A stretch of 64,000 nt of DNA from Hexactinellida sp. DTS-2022 (taxonomy: Eukaryota; Porifera; Hexactinellida): the NCBI GenBank assembly GCA_028753945.1, contig JAPNXP010000018.1:3163643-3227642 (forward strand). Direction: 5' to 3'. Positions 11,700 through 22,693 of this stretch are shown in pieces. Every line of letters begins with the position of its first letter. The stretch's first letter is position 1. The notes beneath the pieces were generated by a model. The model was not told the DNA's origin. It did no database searches and saw only the letters and a list, made by a program, of their open reading frames with translations. The position numbers were made by a program, and so were the translations under genes.

Positions 11700-12670
11700 T
11701 AGATTCGTCTGTTCGTATAGTATTTCTTGCTTTGTAATATCTTTATAGGGGATATTGTAAGATTTCATCTGGAGGACTGGCTTAATATCTGGAGGACTGG
11801 ATTGTTATCTGGAGGGCTACTTTGATTTTCACTAAAGAACCTTTGGACACCTGCCGCTGATTAATACTATATATATACACACACAAATCACTTACATGTA
11901 TTTTATTGCTGTTAGGAGTCAATATTATAAATCCTAATTTGAATTTATATATACATTCTATGCGAAATGGAGACGAAACAATAATTATACTGTCTAGAAT
12001 ACGTTATTATACCCTACATTAACCTATTAAAACCATATATCGATATTTTTTGTAATAAAATAGTTAGGTCGACTCTAACATCCCTGGTCCAAAATCCACA
12101 AGTTACTGTGAGGCCTTATGTATAGTAGGCTATGCATAAACTTATTGTCGGGTGCCAAAGGCTACCCCTATATGCCAAAAATCAGTTTGGAAAAAGTCAG
12201 TTTCTTCAATCAACTCGGAACATACATACAAATATACACACACAGCCTTGTGTTTACATAGTAGAGATATATACAGTACATAATGATTATAGTGATAATG
12301 GTGGGAACATGGGATTTTTGGCCAATATATCACTATATCCATTATATCACTATATCCACTGTATCATTGCATCTTATATATGATTGTATACATTGTCAAT
12401 ACTTATATTCTCATAAGTAGAATCAAATTCCTTATCGAATTGAACTGGTAACGATATTTATACTATAAATATGAAATTATGGGGACAAGTAAGGTCAAAA
12501 ATCCAATATTCTTGTATAATCTGTGCACAAATTATAACTAAATCCAATAATGATATCACTGTAACCACTAAAATTCTATAGGATTTGCTCAGGGACACAT
12601 CAAAAGCGGAAAATTATCACTAGATTCAAATTCACTATATTCATTATGTACTGTATATATAAATAAATAT
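11700..12670. other. Non-coding, AT-rich, with a dispersed repeat
   Basis: No gene supported. 12260-12370 contains acagtacataatgattatag followed by gtgataatggtgggaacatg and tatcactatatcc strings. The same string recurs at 13740-13830 on the other side of the MITE nest, so an older repeat flanks both sides. Phrases at 12075-12125 (ggtccaaaatccacaagtta) resemble 48035-48090. Confidence 0.5.
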
Positions 12671-12838
12671 ACAGTCATATCCCGACGATCCCGTTAACGA
12701 ATTGCTCGGGACCGTAATTTAATTTCGTTATAAGCAGATTTCGTTGTAAGCGGAGTTCAGTATAAACGGATTTCGTTATAAACGGAGTTCGTTATAAGCA
12801 GAATTCGTTATAATCGGAGTAAACAAAAAACTTATAAG

Positions 12839-13022
12839 CAGTGGCGTATTTAGGGGGGGGGGCCCTGTTTTTTTTAGCTTGCAGCCCAATTGTCCCCCCC
12901 TCACTTTTTTTTGGGATATATACTTAGCTAGTTTTACTAATCCATGCGACAGACTCACACTGTTCCCACAGGATTTTGTCTTGCCCCCCCCCGACAGTTA
13001 AAAAATCCTAGTTACGCGACTG
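12839..13022. mobile_element. hAT-type MITE with G/C tracts
   Basis: 184 bp, starting cagtggcgtatttagg and ending (reverse complement) cagtcgcgtaactagg. Target duplication cttataag / cttatagg (7 of 8). Contains runs of 10 G and 9 C near the ends. The CAGTGGCG start and 8 bp duplication fit hAT. Confidence 0.85.
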
Positions 13023-13131
13023 CTTATAGGCTATATGGGAAATAAATTACTTCGTTATAAACAAAGTTTTTATAAAGTAATAAGATAAAAGGAATTCCGG
13101 GCATTGAACGAAACAGGTACTTTGTTATATC

Positions 13132-13700
13132 CAGGGTTGGGTTCAAGTACATTTGAAAGTACTTAAGTACAAGTACTACTACTTTTCAGATATTCAAATA
13201 CAATACAAGTACAAGTACAGGTAAACTTAAAGTACTTAAGTACAAGTACAAGTACAATGAAAAAATTAGGAAAATACTTAAGTACAAGTACAAGTACTTC
13301 CCAAGCTCTTATGATATATCTCTCGTACCAATAGTAGAAATTGCTAAATACATAGTTTATATAGTACTATCATCCAAATCTATTTAATTGAAAGTAACAG
13401 TAGTCCTTGACACGAACACAATTCCTAATATACTAAGTATTAAGTAACACTACTTTATTTGAGATGGGATTTGAGGAACATCATTGATGTGTGTTGGAAA
13501 TATATTGAATGATAAAAAAGTCACGAGTAACAAGTACTCAAGTACAAGTGCAAGTACTTTATAAAATTGAGGAAAGTAATTAAGTACAAGTACAAGTACA
13601 ACGGAAAAATGGTGAAAGTACTTAAGTACAAGTACAAGTACTCAAAAAATGTACTTAATTACAGAAGTACTTAAGTAAATTGTACTTGAACCCACCCCTG
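13132..13700. mobile_element. hAT-type MITE made of agtacaagtac repeats
   Basis: 569 bp between perfect 8 bp duplications gttatatc (13124-13131, 13701-13708). TIRs cagggttgggttcaagtac and caggggtgggttcaagtac. Subterminal regions on both sides are dense in acttaagtacaagtac motifs in both orientations; the centre is unique AT-rich sequence. Confidence 0.9.
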
Positions 13701-13995
13701 GTTATATCCGACTTGGTTATAATGGGAGTTGACTGTATATATACAGTACATAATTAATATTGTGATAATGGTGGGGATATGGGATTTTGGCCAAATTATC
13801 ACTATATCCAATTATCAAAATATAAGTGTATCAATAATATCACTATATCCAATGTGTCACTACATTTAATAAATAACTGTATACATTGTTGATACTTCTG
13901 ATTAGTACAATCAAATTCTTTATCAAAGAGGGGGACACCTAAAGTGGAAAAATTATCACTATATCTAATATATCACTATATCTAATATCACTATA

Positions 13996-14558
13996 CACTA
14001 ACCGTCCAAGAGTATTTGAACAGCAATAATTTGTAATCAGACTTTTGAGGTTATACCAGCATAATAACATTCGTAGATGCTACAAATGGCTATTTACATG
14101 AAACGATATGTAAAGTATAATAAAACAGCAAAATATTCGAATTTTCATTTTAATGGAGGCGATGAACTCATTAAATATATAATTAGCTAATTAAATAATT
14201 ATTTTGTGATAATTAAGATGCAATGGGAATATATTAATTCTGATAGCAGATTTGAATTCCACAAGGTAAAATTACTCTAACTCTATAATTTCAAATCAAT
14301 CAGAATATATTCTACTGTGATACAGCCACATTTCCATTTGTGCCACTTATGCCACAAGTGGCACGTGGCAGAAACACTTGTACCACTCCATGGATATTTG
14401 CTAAATTGAATTGAAATCAGAATATTTTGTAATGTATATCTATAATAAGATATTTGTAGTCATTTCAGAGTAGTTTAGAGAGCCGTTAATAAGTTATCAG
14501 ACGAGTATTGTGTGTGTATTAAAATCCCTACTGTTCAAATACTTTTGGCTGGTTAGTG
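13996..14558. mobile_element. Mariner/Tc1-type MITE, copy A
   Basis: 563 bp between TA dinucleotides, with TIRs cactaaccgtccaagagtat and cactaaccagccaaaagtat. The internal landmark gccacaagtggcacgtggca recurs in copies at 52092-52648 and 25790-26613. No ORF. It lies just downstream of the candidate minus-strand gene. Confidence 0.85.
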
Positions 14559-14638
14559 TATCTATTAAGTAATGTATATATTTATGTAATAGTTTAGATA
14601 TATAAAAATTAATCAGAAAATGAATGACTAATCGTAAA

Positions 14639-15102
14639 TTAAATATTAAAACCTTGAATGGTAGAATCAAATATTTCATTAGTCAATACTGTATTCAACA
14701 TTGAGTAGCATGCATTAGACAGCAAATCAATAAAGTTTGGGCAAGCATCAAAAACCTTTGGGAGAGAAACAAGGTTCAATAATGATGAAATATCATGAAA
14801 CAGAATATCAAATAATAGTGTTGAATCTGTGTCCGCGGATAGATTAGGATTTGCAAATGAAGAAGTGGTTAAGAATTTGGAAACATTAGACAAGAACATT
14901 GTTGAAGATATTTTTAAGAAATGATGCAAATTATGGGAAAAAACAGTTGCCTTAATAGAACAAGTGGATAACGAATCAGAATTTTTGGGATTGCCAAAAA
15001 GAGGTGAAGAAAGTTGGAGAATAAAGTCACGATAATAAAAATCTAAGACAAGAGTAAAAAGGCGTAAAGAAAATATAATAAAAAGAAACCAAACTAGTTC
15101 TG
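14639..15102 (-). CDS. Candidate terminal exon of an unknown helical protein
   Basis: Open from a putative splice acceptor (tttttaataattag at 15103-15117) to a stop at 14639. The first two exon bases (ca) finish a codon begun upstream, so its phase fits the donor of the exon at 19097-19652. The peptide (about 153 aa) starts with the hydrophobic stretch ELVWFLFIIFSLRLFTLVLD and continues with Leu/Phe-rich helices such as LFHDISSLLNLVSLPKVFD. It may be a helical-repeat protein or carry one membrane span. I do not recognise the family. The 3' end lies about 80 bp from a mariner-type MITE. Confidence 0.5.
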
Positions 15103-15339
15103 CTAATTATTAAAAAAGATTTTGTAAACAAGGGAAATTCATGAAGATATGAATTTATTTCGTGATTGAGTAGACATAAAATAAATACTGAACAATTACG
15201 TATACAGTAAATGGCGCTAATTAACCAAAAAATAATTTGCATTAATTGTATATAGTCGCGTATGTTTCGACGTAGATAAACTAAAACAAAATGCTAAAAG
15301 GATTTTAATGAGTAATCTCAAAAAATGAATGGTATAGTA

Positions 15340-15620
15340 GAACACGCTTAATACGTGTGAAGGGGGGGCCGAAGGGGAGGGCGCGAGGTGGGGCCGCGTT
15401 TGGGGGGCCGTTTTGCTGAGATGCCCACCGCATATTATTATAGGACAGATTATTTAACTAAGTTTGTCATTAAAATTATCGAATTTGGTTTGAATGTATA
15501 TTTTTGGAATGTTTACAACTGCTGGGTTTGCCCCTCCAGTGCATTGGTCTGCCCCCCTTTCGCCCCCCGCCCAAGGCGGCTGTGCTGGCGCCGCCGCTGG
15601 ATTGGACAATGCGTATGATT
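15340..15620. repeat. GC-rich segment with G and C tracts
   Basis: Sharply GC-rich against AT-rich surroundings: agggggggccgaaggggagg at about 15360 and cccccctttcgccccccgcc at about 15550, separated by ordinary AT-rich sequence. Tracts of opposite sense at both ends suggest another TIR element of the G-rich hAT type, but I could not define ends or a target duplication. ORFs across it are artefacts of low-complexity sequence. Confidence 0.4.
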
Positions 15621-15770
15621 TTCTCTCAAATCGGCACGGCACGTATTCCACGTGCTAACCGAATTATACAGTATTTTCAAAAGTCAATGTTTACGCTTTA
15701 ATTGATTGTGTTTCATTGAACAAATAAATGAAAACACTAACTAGTGATCTTGTTAGAATTTGGTTGGGCC

Positions 15771-15915
15771 AGAGTTTCATTTAGGGGGAAGGGTGGGTTG
15801 GCATGATATTTTCCCCCTTGGAGTTTTTGGGAATGTGAGAGGCGGATAATGCGCCCCTCACATTCCAAAACTCTACTTTTCCCCTCTTTAGCCTAAATTC
15901 TGGCTGAAACACTGT
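15771..15915. repeat. Small palindromic repeat
   Basis: Outer arms gccagagtttcatttagg and cctaaattctggc surround a hairpin, gaatgtgagaggcg / cgcccctcacattc, at 15831-15867. Likely a very short MITE. No clear target duplication. Confidence 0.5.
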
Positions 15916-16069
15916 TTTGTAAAACGGGCATATCGAACAAGTTCCACTAGCATGTGTATTGATGTCACAGAGGAGAGCAGTAGATTATGAGAGGGTGTGT
16001 AAGATGTTAAGATTTAGAAGTACAATATTATTAATTAAACTTCCTTTTTACGTAGATGTAGTACTGTAC

Positions 16070-16794
16070 TAGAGCCGAGCGACAAGACACGAACACGACA
16101 CGAACACGAACACGACACGACACGAACACGACACGAACACGAACACGACACGACACGAATTCGTGTTCGTGTCGTGTTAGACCAAAGTTTTCGTGTTCGT
16201 GTCGTGTTCGTGTTCAAGGTTTATGTCTCGTGTCGTGTACGTGTCGTGTTGTGCCAAAACATTCGTATTCGTGTCGTTTTCGTGTTCAAAGTTCATGTAT
16301 CTTGATCGTCTTCGTGTGGTGTTGGGTTAAAACTCATCGAGGTTTTGTTATTAAAATTATACAATACTTGTGGTATTGAAGTTATTGTATTGTATTCCTA
16401 TTTCACTTTTGTGTTCCCGTTAAATTGTTGTTCAACCACAATTGCTTTCTTATATTGTCATTAGTATTTGAGACAATTCATCCATATTGCGTTCATAACT
16501 TAGACCGTGGTCCACGCTTCGACTTATTTACATTCAAATATAATTATGAATGTTATGATTTCTTAATTTATATATATTAATTTGATTTTTCAAAACTATG
16601 TATTCGGTGTCTGAGTTTCGAGTTTTTTATTGATATTCGTGTTTCGTGTTTCGTGTTTCGTGTTCGTGTTTCGTGTTCGTGTTCGTGTCGTGTTCTGTTT
16701 GTGTGGCGAATTTCGTGTTCGTGTCGTGTTCGTGTCATATGTTTCGTGTTCGTGTTAGTGTAAAAGACAAATTTCAACACGACGCTCACCTCTA
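16070..16794. mobile_element. hAT-type element built of cgtgttcgtgtcg repeats
   Basis: 725 bp flanked by a perfect 8 bp duplication tactgtac (16062-16069, 16795-16802). Ends tagagccgagcg and tagaggtgagcg. Next to each end are arrays of acacgaacacgac (left; 16085-16160, reversing orientation at about 16160) and cgtgtttcgtgttcgtgt (right; 16640-16760). The central 300 bp is unique AT-rich sequence. Predicted peptides rich in His-Glu-Thr-Arg are translations of the array. Confidence 0.85.
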
Positions 16795-17272
16795 TACTGT
16801 ACCACAGTAGGTTATTTTGGCTAAAGATTTCCAGTATGATATAACTTCATTAATTTTTAATATATCTCCCTTAAATTTGGCTACTTTAGTTTTGATGGAA
16901 GACTATTATTTTGGTCATGGCAAATTTCGGGCAGGACTTGGAATTTCCAAATTATGACGTCATCGCTAATTTAGCATTATGATACATTTTCTGCAAGTTT
17001 CTTAAATTTCTAGACAAAACAAGTGATTTCACTCAATATATTAATCCTGTAATATACACACGTACTCAAGCAATCCGTAGTTATTGTACAATGGGAATGT
17101 GATTTTGATATGAACATAAGAATGTAATTAATGTAATGTACTATTGAATGTAGTATTAATCAATCTAAATAAATAACTTGATTTCCAAACTTAATTAATT
17201 GAATATCTAAGTATTTTCAGAAAATATTTCTAAACGATTAAGTACAAATTTCCCTAACATTTCGGGAAGTAA

Positions 17273-17880
17273 ATGAACTGTTTCTGGATACGAAAGAAGG
17301 TTGTCGAAATTCTAAAGTTAATTACACAACGCATAAAAGAAGCTACGAATGCTCAGCTTCACCAACCTGAAGCAAGTGGGAACACTAGTACTGTTAATTC
17401 AGCCCGTTTTTTTACTGATGGTCTATGTTTTGAAACAGCTCTTTCCTTTATCCCTCAAAAAGAAAGAGAAAACCTGAAATTTTGCATATAAATATTTCTG
17501 TACTACTTCGTGTCAATAATTCCACCCAAAATAATAACGTTAGTAATTTTAAGGCTCTGACTCAGGAAATGTATCTCTTTCTGTTGGACCAATACCCTTG
17601 GGTGTCAATAACTCCTGCAGTGCATAAATTCTTAGCTCATACCTGCCAATTCATTGAACTAAATGATAGTTGTGGTCAAAAGAAATTATCTGAAGAAGGT
17701 TTGGAGCAGGCACATAAACTGATACTTGGGTACAGTGAGTATGTATCACGGAATTCCGATTTCATGTCTGAAGTTAAGGAAATTTTCACCCGAATTTATG
17801 TAGTAGGCGACCCGATAATGAACGAAATGTTTAGTAAGTGTATTAAATGCAAAAATGTGGTGATCTTGGACATCAACTAG
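17273..17880 (+). pseudogene. Transposase C-terminal fragment, Transib/RAG1-like pattern
   Basis: Two overlapping frames, 17273-17491 and 17482-17880, joined by one frameshift. The first contains TVNSARFFTD, the second YPWVSITPAVHKFLAHTCQF, then KKLSEEGLEQAHKLI, SRNSDFMSEV and VVGDPIMNEM. The order NTAR-x-FF, yPW-x-xTPxVHKxLxH, lSEExxExxxK, SR, DP resembles the C-terminal region of Transib-like transposases, written here from memory of the family. The N-terminal catalytic part is absent and no TIRs are seen. Transposase origin is likely; the superfamily is uncertain. Confidence 0.5.
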
Positions 17881-18815
17881 ATAGTAGAGTTAACTTGAAC
17901 AGCTATGCTACTCATTTGATTATATTGTCCAACATATGCTCGTTGAGAGTTTTAATGCGTAGTCAATATATTGAGTGATTAACGAGATATGTTTCTCTAA
18001 TGATTACCAATATAACTTATAGCCAAATAACTTAACTACAATTAAGTTCTCAATCAGTGAATGTATTTGTCATACCATAACAACCAAAGGTGGAGAATGG
18101 AATGTAGCTGATATTTTAGTTTCCGTGAGCTTCTGTGAACAAATATTTTTAGATAAGTTACATTGGATACTGTTTTATAAGTCTAATATAGGCTTTAGTG
18201 CGAGAAATAGAGGGCAAGCTTTGTTGCTCATTTATAAATTTTGATTTAGTAATTTTTATGAAATATAGAGTAATGCTATATCATCGTCGAGTTTTCGTAG
18301 AGATAAAATGAAAAGTCACTGATTGACTGGATAATATCAAAGGAAATACACGTAGGTTCATACATATCTACTTTCAAAGGAATTTAATAGTGAAATAGTG
18401 GCCTACTGGAAGCTATTAACCCACTGTGAATGCCAAGTAAGGAATAGTATAGGGTACGAAAGAGTATTGGGTACAAAAGAGTATTGGGTATGAAGTTGTC
18501 GTGATTAAGGTACGAAAGGGTGTTTGTTACGAAGTGACCTATACCCCTTCTAAATACATGTTATTATTCAGTCAGAGGTTCTCTAACTGTTTACGCGATT
18601 CGTTTACCCATGTTTTCAAGGAAGAAGTCTATCAATTAAAACGAGACATATACAAAATACAGTCAGGTTCTTTCAAAGCGAACTCAAACTCAACTTAATA
18701 CATACCCTAGTAAGCTGTTAATTTGGGACTATAGGGCTTTTTCATAATAAGGGTTTTCAAATTAAGCAGACGAAAATTAGTTTACAAAACAACATGACAG
18801 TATATGAACAAAATA

Positions 18816-18970
18816 CTTATATGGAGCTGAGTTACTGGTAACTGAAGTAGGTTTTTATTTATGTCTAAATTTCATTTCTGAGCTTATGGGTCTTTTAGAA
18901 TTGAAACACTTCCTTATATGGCAGTTCAGTTAACTATAATTTACTTACCAGTAACTGAGCTCCATATAAG
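18816..18970. mobile_element. Short TA-flanked palindromic MITE
   Basis: 155 bp with TIRs cttatatggagctgagttac and cttatatggagctcagttac, continuing tggtaa, flanked by TA on both sides. The central 100 bp is not inverted-repeated. No coding. Confidence 0.8.
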
Positions 18971-19096
18971 TAATCTGGTATATGAATACCTCCACGAATT
19001 ATCGAATACTAGACATATCAAAAATCTTAAAAACCTACCAAATTAAAAAGAATTGTTTAAAGCACAAGCGTAACAAATAATTAAATATATTCATAC

Positions 19097-19652
19097 CGAT
19101 TGATTCTGAAATGGAAGAAGAAACCCCAAATTCCCAATTGCTATCAACTTTTTGATCAATAAAATTTGGACTATTTGTTCTTGAATTGTCGACTGTTAAA
19201 ATTGAGGAAAGAGAACTTTCTTGGATATTACTATACTCAAAATCAATAACTCCTTGTGCAATTGTTAATAAATGTTGAGATAAAAATCCTTCAGTTTCAT
19301 ATAATCCTCTCAAGAACGAAGTAATTAAATAAATACATACTTGACGTGATAATGATAACTCGTTTTTACACAGTAAATCAAGAAAGTTCATGCAGAAATC
19401 GAGCATCTTAGTACAAGACTTTAATAAAGGGTCAATATCGGAGCTGAAATGGATCCCTGACATTGATTTTAGAAACCTATGTGAACAATCAATCAAACAT
19501 AAAAATCTGTTAACATTGGACCAATAATCAATTTCATCAAGTCTACTTCTGTCGGAACAAATATAGTCACAGAATTTAAACAAAGTGGTAGAATTTTTCG
19601 TCATTTGACACTCCATTGAAGAAGGTGAGAGGAAGGAAAAAAGCCCTTCCAT
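19097..19652 (-). CDS. Candidate 5' exon of an unknown helical protein
   Basis: Open frame from ATG at 19652 (MEGLFSFLSPSSMECQMTKN) to a canonical donor (ATCG|GTATGA) at 19096/19097, leaving one base of a split codon. That phase fits the exon at 14639-15102, giving a product of about 339 aa. The 185 residues are rich in Leu, Ser, Cys and Phe with predicted helices (LLKSCTKMLDFCMNFLDLLC, CIYLITSFLRGLYETEGFLS). There is no recognisable catalytic motif and no TE-like signature. Composition is that of an ordinary protein, unlike neighbouring repeats. The frame remains open a short way upstream of the ATG, so an earlier exon is possible. Function unknown. Confidence 0.5.
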
Positions 19653-20913
19653 TGTCAGAAGAAATTAAATAGTACAAAATATAATCTATAACTAAAAAAG
19701 AATATACCTAAATCAATAATAATAATAACTAATAACATGCGAAGAGGGCCTTACGTACTGCCGAGATGAAAAATGTAATAAGTCTAATCAGAATCAGGAA
19801 TATAATTAGTTTGATCTAATACAGTGTTAGGCTCTAGGACACTTTTATATAGAACCACATTTCATAATACATACAATACAATCGAAAATTACAGCGGTAT
19901 CGACTGGTTTTCTTATGGAGGCACTATATTTCAGTGGTTTATTCATAGTACGTGATTAAAAAATGCCCTCGGTACAATTGTAATTTTAGATTTTTTAGAA
20001 CAGGTATGTATTAGTAATAGCAATAAATGTCAGGGGGGCGGCGAGCCGTACCACTTTGAGACAGCTGCTATTCTTTCTTTTTTCTGGGGGGGGGGGGTGA
20101 GGGGGCAAAATTTAACTTATCAGAGCTACTTTTTGATTTCATTATAGAATACTACACAGTACACAAACTAAAAAAACAAATTGTTATGATATCTCAGCCA
20201 GTCGATATTTTCTGATTCTTTATTGTACGTTTCTATTAGTCACCATTAACCAATATAATTATAAATATTTCTTGTTTACTAATTAATTTCAGTTATTCTA
20301 ATGGGAAAAACTGGGGGGGGGGGGCTGCCCCCCCCACAGGAATCCGCAGTTGCTTTCAGAGTGGCCCGGCGTCGCCGTACCACTTCAGGATGGCAGCATT
20401 GCTGTACCACCTCTATATATTCGAAATTAAACAATGCATTGATAATTTAGCAATTAATGTGTTACTGATGGCCTGACTACAGTCAAATACCTGGTGCGGT
20501 GTCTCCGGACCACATTAAAATATATGGTGCGGCGTAGCCGTACAACAGTCGAATACTGTAAAATTCTCCGCCGCACCACTTTTCGAAAGGACGTGCCGCG
20601 CCTGAATGTTCAGAGCAGGGTGTTATTCAGGCGTGCTGGGCACGCCTAAAGGAGTGTAATTTGGCAGGATTTTTATCTAGACATACAAAAATCGATTATA
20701 GGCCTACAATACCGAGAGAAGCTCCGATAGACTGAAATACAAGATGACTAATCTAAGCGTACAAAATTAAAACTGAACGAGCTCTAACAAAATCTAGGAG
20801 TGGGGTTTTTTTTTCCTGGATGAAAGCCTGGTTCAGAGTATGCTTTTAATTAAGGCCTTTTCATGGGTACTAATCCAAAAATGAGTAAGCTTTAGAACTT
20901 TAAGAGCATAATA
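19653..20913. repeat. Non-coding with G-rich repeats around gccgtacca motifs
   Basis: 20028-20620 holds repeated gcggcg(a)gccgtaccac / gtggtgcggcg motifs in both orientations, with runs of 11-13 G at about 20086 and 20318. The left start tcaggggggcggcgagccgt and the right end cgtgccgcgcctga look like degenerate TIRs of a hAT-like element, with a second G-rich element nested inside. I could not fix a target duplication. The flanks show no gene. Confidence 0.45.
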
Positions 20914-21040
20914 CACTAACCGGGAAAAAGTCTATGAACAACAATAATTGCATTCATACATTCAAGCTCTAGCAGGATAATGACATTTGTAGATGCTTCA
21001 ACATGGATGTTGAAATAAATCGATATATTAACGATAGTTC
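20914..21040. mobile_element. Left fragment of mariner-type MITE, copy D
   Basis: Starts after TA with cactaaccgggaaaaagtct. It continues with caataatt, aggataatgacatttgtaga and tgcttcaacatgg, colinear with copy A at 13996. It breaks off around 21040; the right half is missing. Confidence 0.6.
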
Positions 21041-22693
21041 CGGCTATTTCCGCCTTGAATAACACTGAAATTCGAAGTGTTCAAATCTTTTCAATATTTT
21101 ACACACCCTGCGGAAGGATGTTATCTTTCGATGGGAATTTGGTTTTCATCGATTCGACGATTATTTCCAGAGTTATGAACGTTTTAGTGGAGTGACCTTT
21201 CATTCTCAAACTCGCTTTTATTACACCAAACGTCTTGAACACGGTAAATTAACTAGTAATTGTGATAACATTGTTTAAATACTCAGACATATGATATGAT
21301 AGTCCGATGAAATTTTTGCATAACTCAAAAAAAACTTTTTAGAAAAGTGGATATTGCAAAAGTTATAGCCGTTCGGCGATTTTTAGGGTACGGATTCTCA
21401 ACTAATTTTGTAACTCAGAGAGGAAAAGAGATAAATTCAAGTTGCACTAGTGAAAAATGATCAGTACACATGGTTTCCCATATGTAAATAATACATTTTG
21501 TGAGCCTAGGAGGCACCGTTTTCGTCATTGTCATATATGATAGTGTGAATGTGACCAATTTTGACGACACATGCCAATTTGTATCTTCTAAACGGGAGAC
21601 TCCAGAGCGTAGCTCTAAAAGTCTAATCACATTGATATATCATCTCTAAATCATTGCAAAGTCTAATATCACTCAAAACCAAATGGTTACCTTGCTATAA
21701 ACTCGAATGCCCATATATGTAGTGTCAGATGACCATCAAAAGAGAAAAAATCCAATTTCATTAGTGAACTGGAGCTTAACCCTAACAAAAAATTTCTGTT
21801 TAATATTGATTAATCGTATTCAACATATTAGCTATATTATTGTAACAGAGAGCTTGTCTCTAGCTATCCTACTTTTCTTATTTCAGCAATTATTGTGTAA
21901 TTGGAACCAAAATGCTTCTATGAGAATACAATATTGAAATCAAATCAGGTGATTTGTATACATCGTAGCTCTATTTGTTGAAATGCGTTGATTTGAAGTC
22001 GATTTGAGCCTATACTAATTTAGTCCATATTAGTTTACATTGCGTGACAGACATGCAGCCTAATCGAAGGGGACGCGAAGCCTTAGTTCTAACTTTCAGA
22101 CACTATCAGTGATTGAATTCCAGCAAGATGGCCGATTTTAATTCATTCCCGAATTAATATTATTCGCTGTAGACGTGTCGAAAATCCTCTCTGCCACTTG
22201 AAAACCACCATATCTAATTATAGCATACCACAATTTTTAAAGCTTAGTTCTGGGGAACTTTCTGAAGTTATATCGCTGAGATTTGGAATATAGCACTATA
22301 ATAAGTAAACTAAGACCTATTACAGTTCCGATTGTCCGAATTCGTCCTTAATATACAAACTGGGGAATTTTGGGAGCAAAAAAGTGGCACAAATGTGGGA
22401 AAACCGTCCGTTTTTCAAAAATCGAGCAACTCCGATGAAAAAGTTGACTTTTTGATATTGTCACAAACTGGCGTAACTAAGGGGACATGGTAGAATGGAT
22501 TAGTCCGATTTTTAGATCTGCATTCTTTTTCAATTCTTCAGAAATAAGCTTTTAGTGCTATATTATTCTCTATAGGAGGTTAAATCTAGAATTTCAGAAA
22601 AAAACTGTGCTTAGAAGTCTATTATTAGAGCGCTGATAGTCTTAAATAGCTTATACATATCTGCAGTCCAATACAGAAAGAATTAGACTACTA
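21041..22693. other. Non-coding stretch, no gene supported
   Basis: AT-rich sequence with scattered short ORFs that look random. Parts (21300-21640 and 22340-22600) resemble ageing dispersed repeats. 21455-21640 (agtacacatggtttcccata, gtcatatatgatagtg) has the flavour of the interior of the foldback element at 35.6-37.1 kb. No TIRs or domains identified. Confidence 0.4.

Larger units (their letters stand above)
12672..13735. mobile_element. Pogo/Tc1-type MITE carrying two nested insertions
   Basis: Outer ends are cagtcatatcccg and, inverted, cagtcaactcccattataac, with TA target duplication at 12670-12671 and 13736-13737. The interior is rich in ttcgttataagcggag strings. Without the two nested elements (12839-13022 and 13132-13700, each with its 8 bp duplication) the original MITE is about 295 bp. 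No coding. Confidence 0.8.
15103..19096 (-). other. Possible 4 kb TE-filled intron
   Basis: Begins on the minus strand with GTATGA at 19096 and ends with the acceptor at 15103-15104. It contains a hAT-type repeat (16070-16794), a transposase fragment (17273-17880, opposite strand) and a TA MITE (18816-18970). Other exons could be hidden here, but I saw no convincing one. If the two exons are unrelated this is intergenic sequence. Confidence 0.4.

Noticed and set aside
15388..15701. Overlapping ORFs in the GC-rich patch
   Set aside because: Low-complexity G/C tracts give Pro/Arg/Ala-rich peptides in several frames with no domain.
16577..16789. His/Thr/Arg-rich ORF (HEHETRTRNTKHE)
   Set aside because: Translation of the cgtgttcgtgt array of a hAT-type element.
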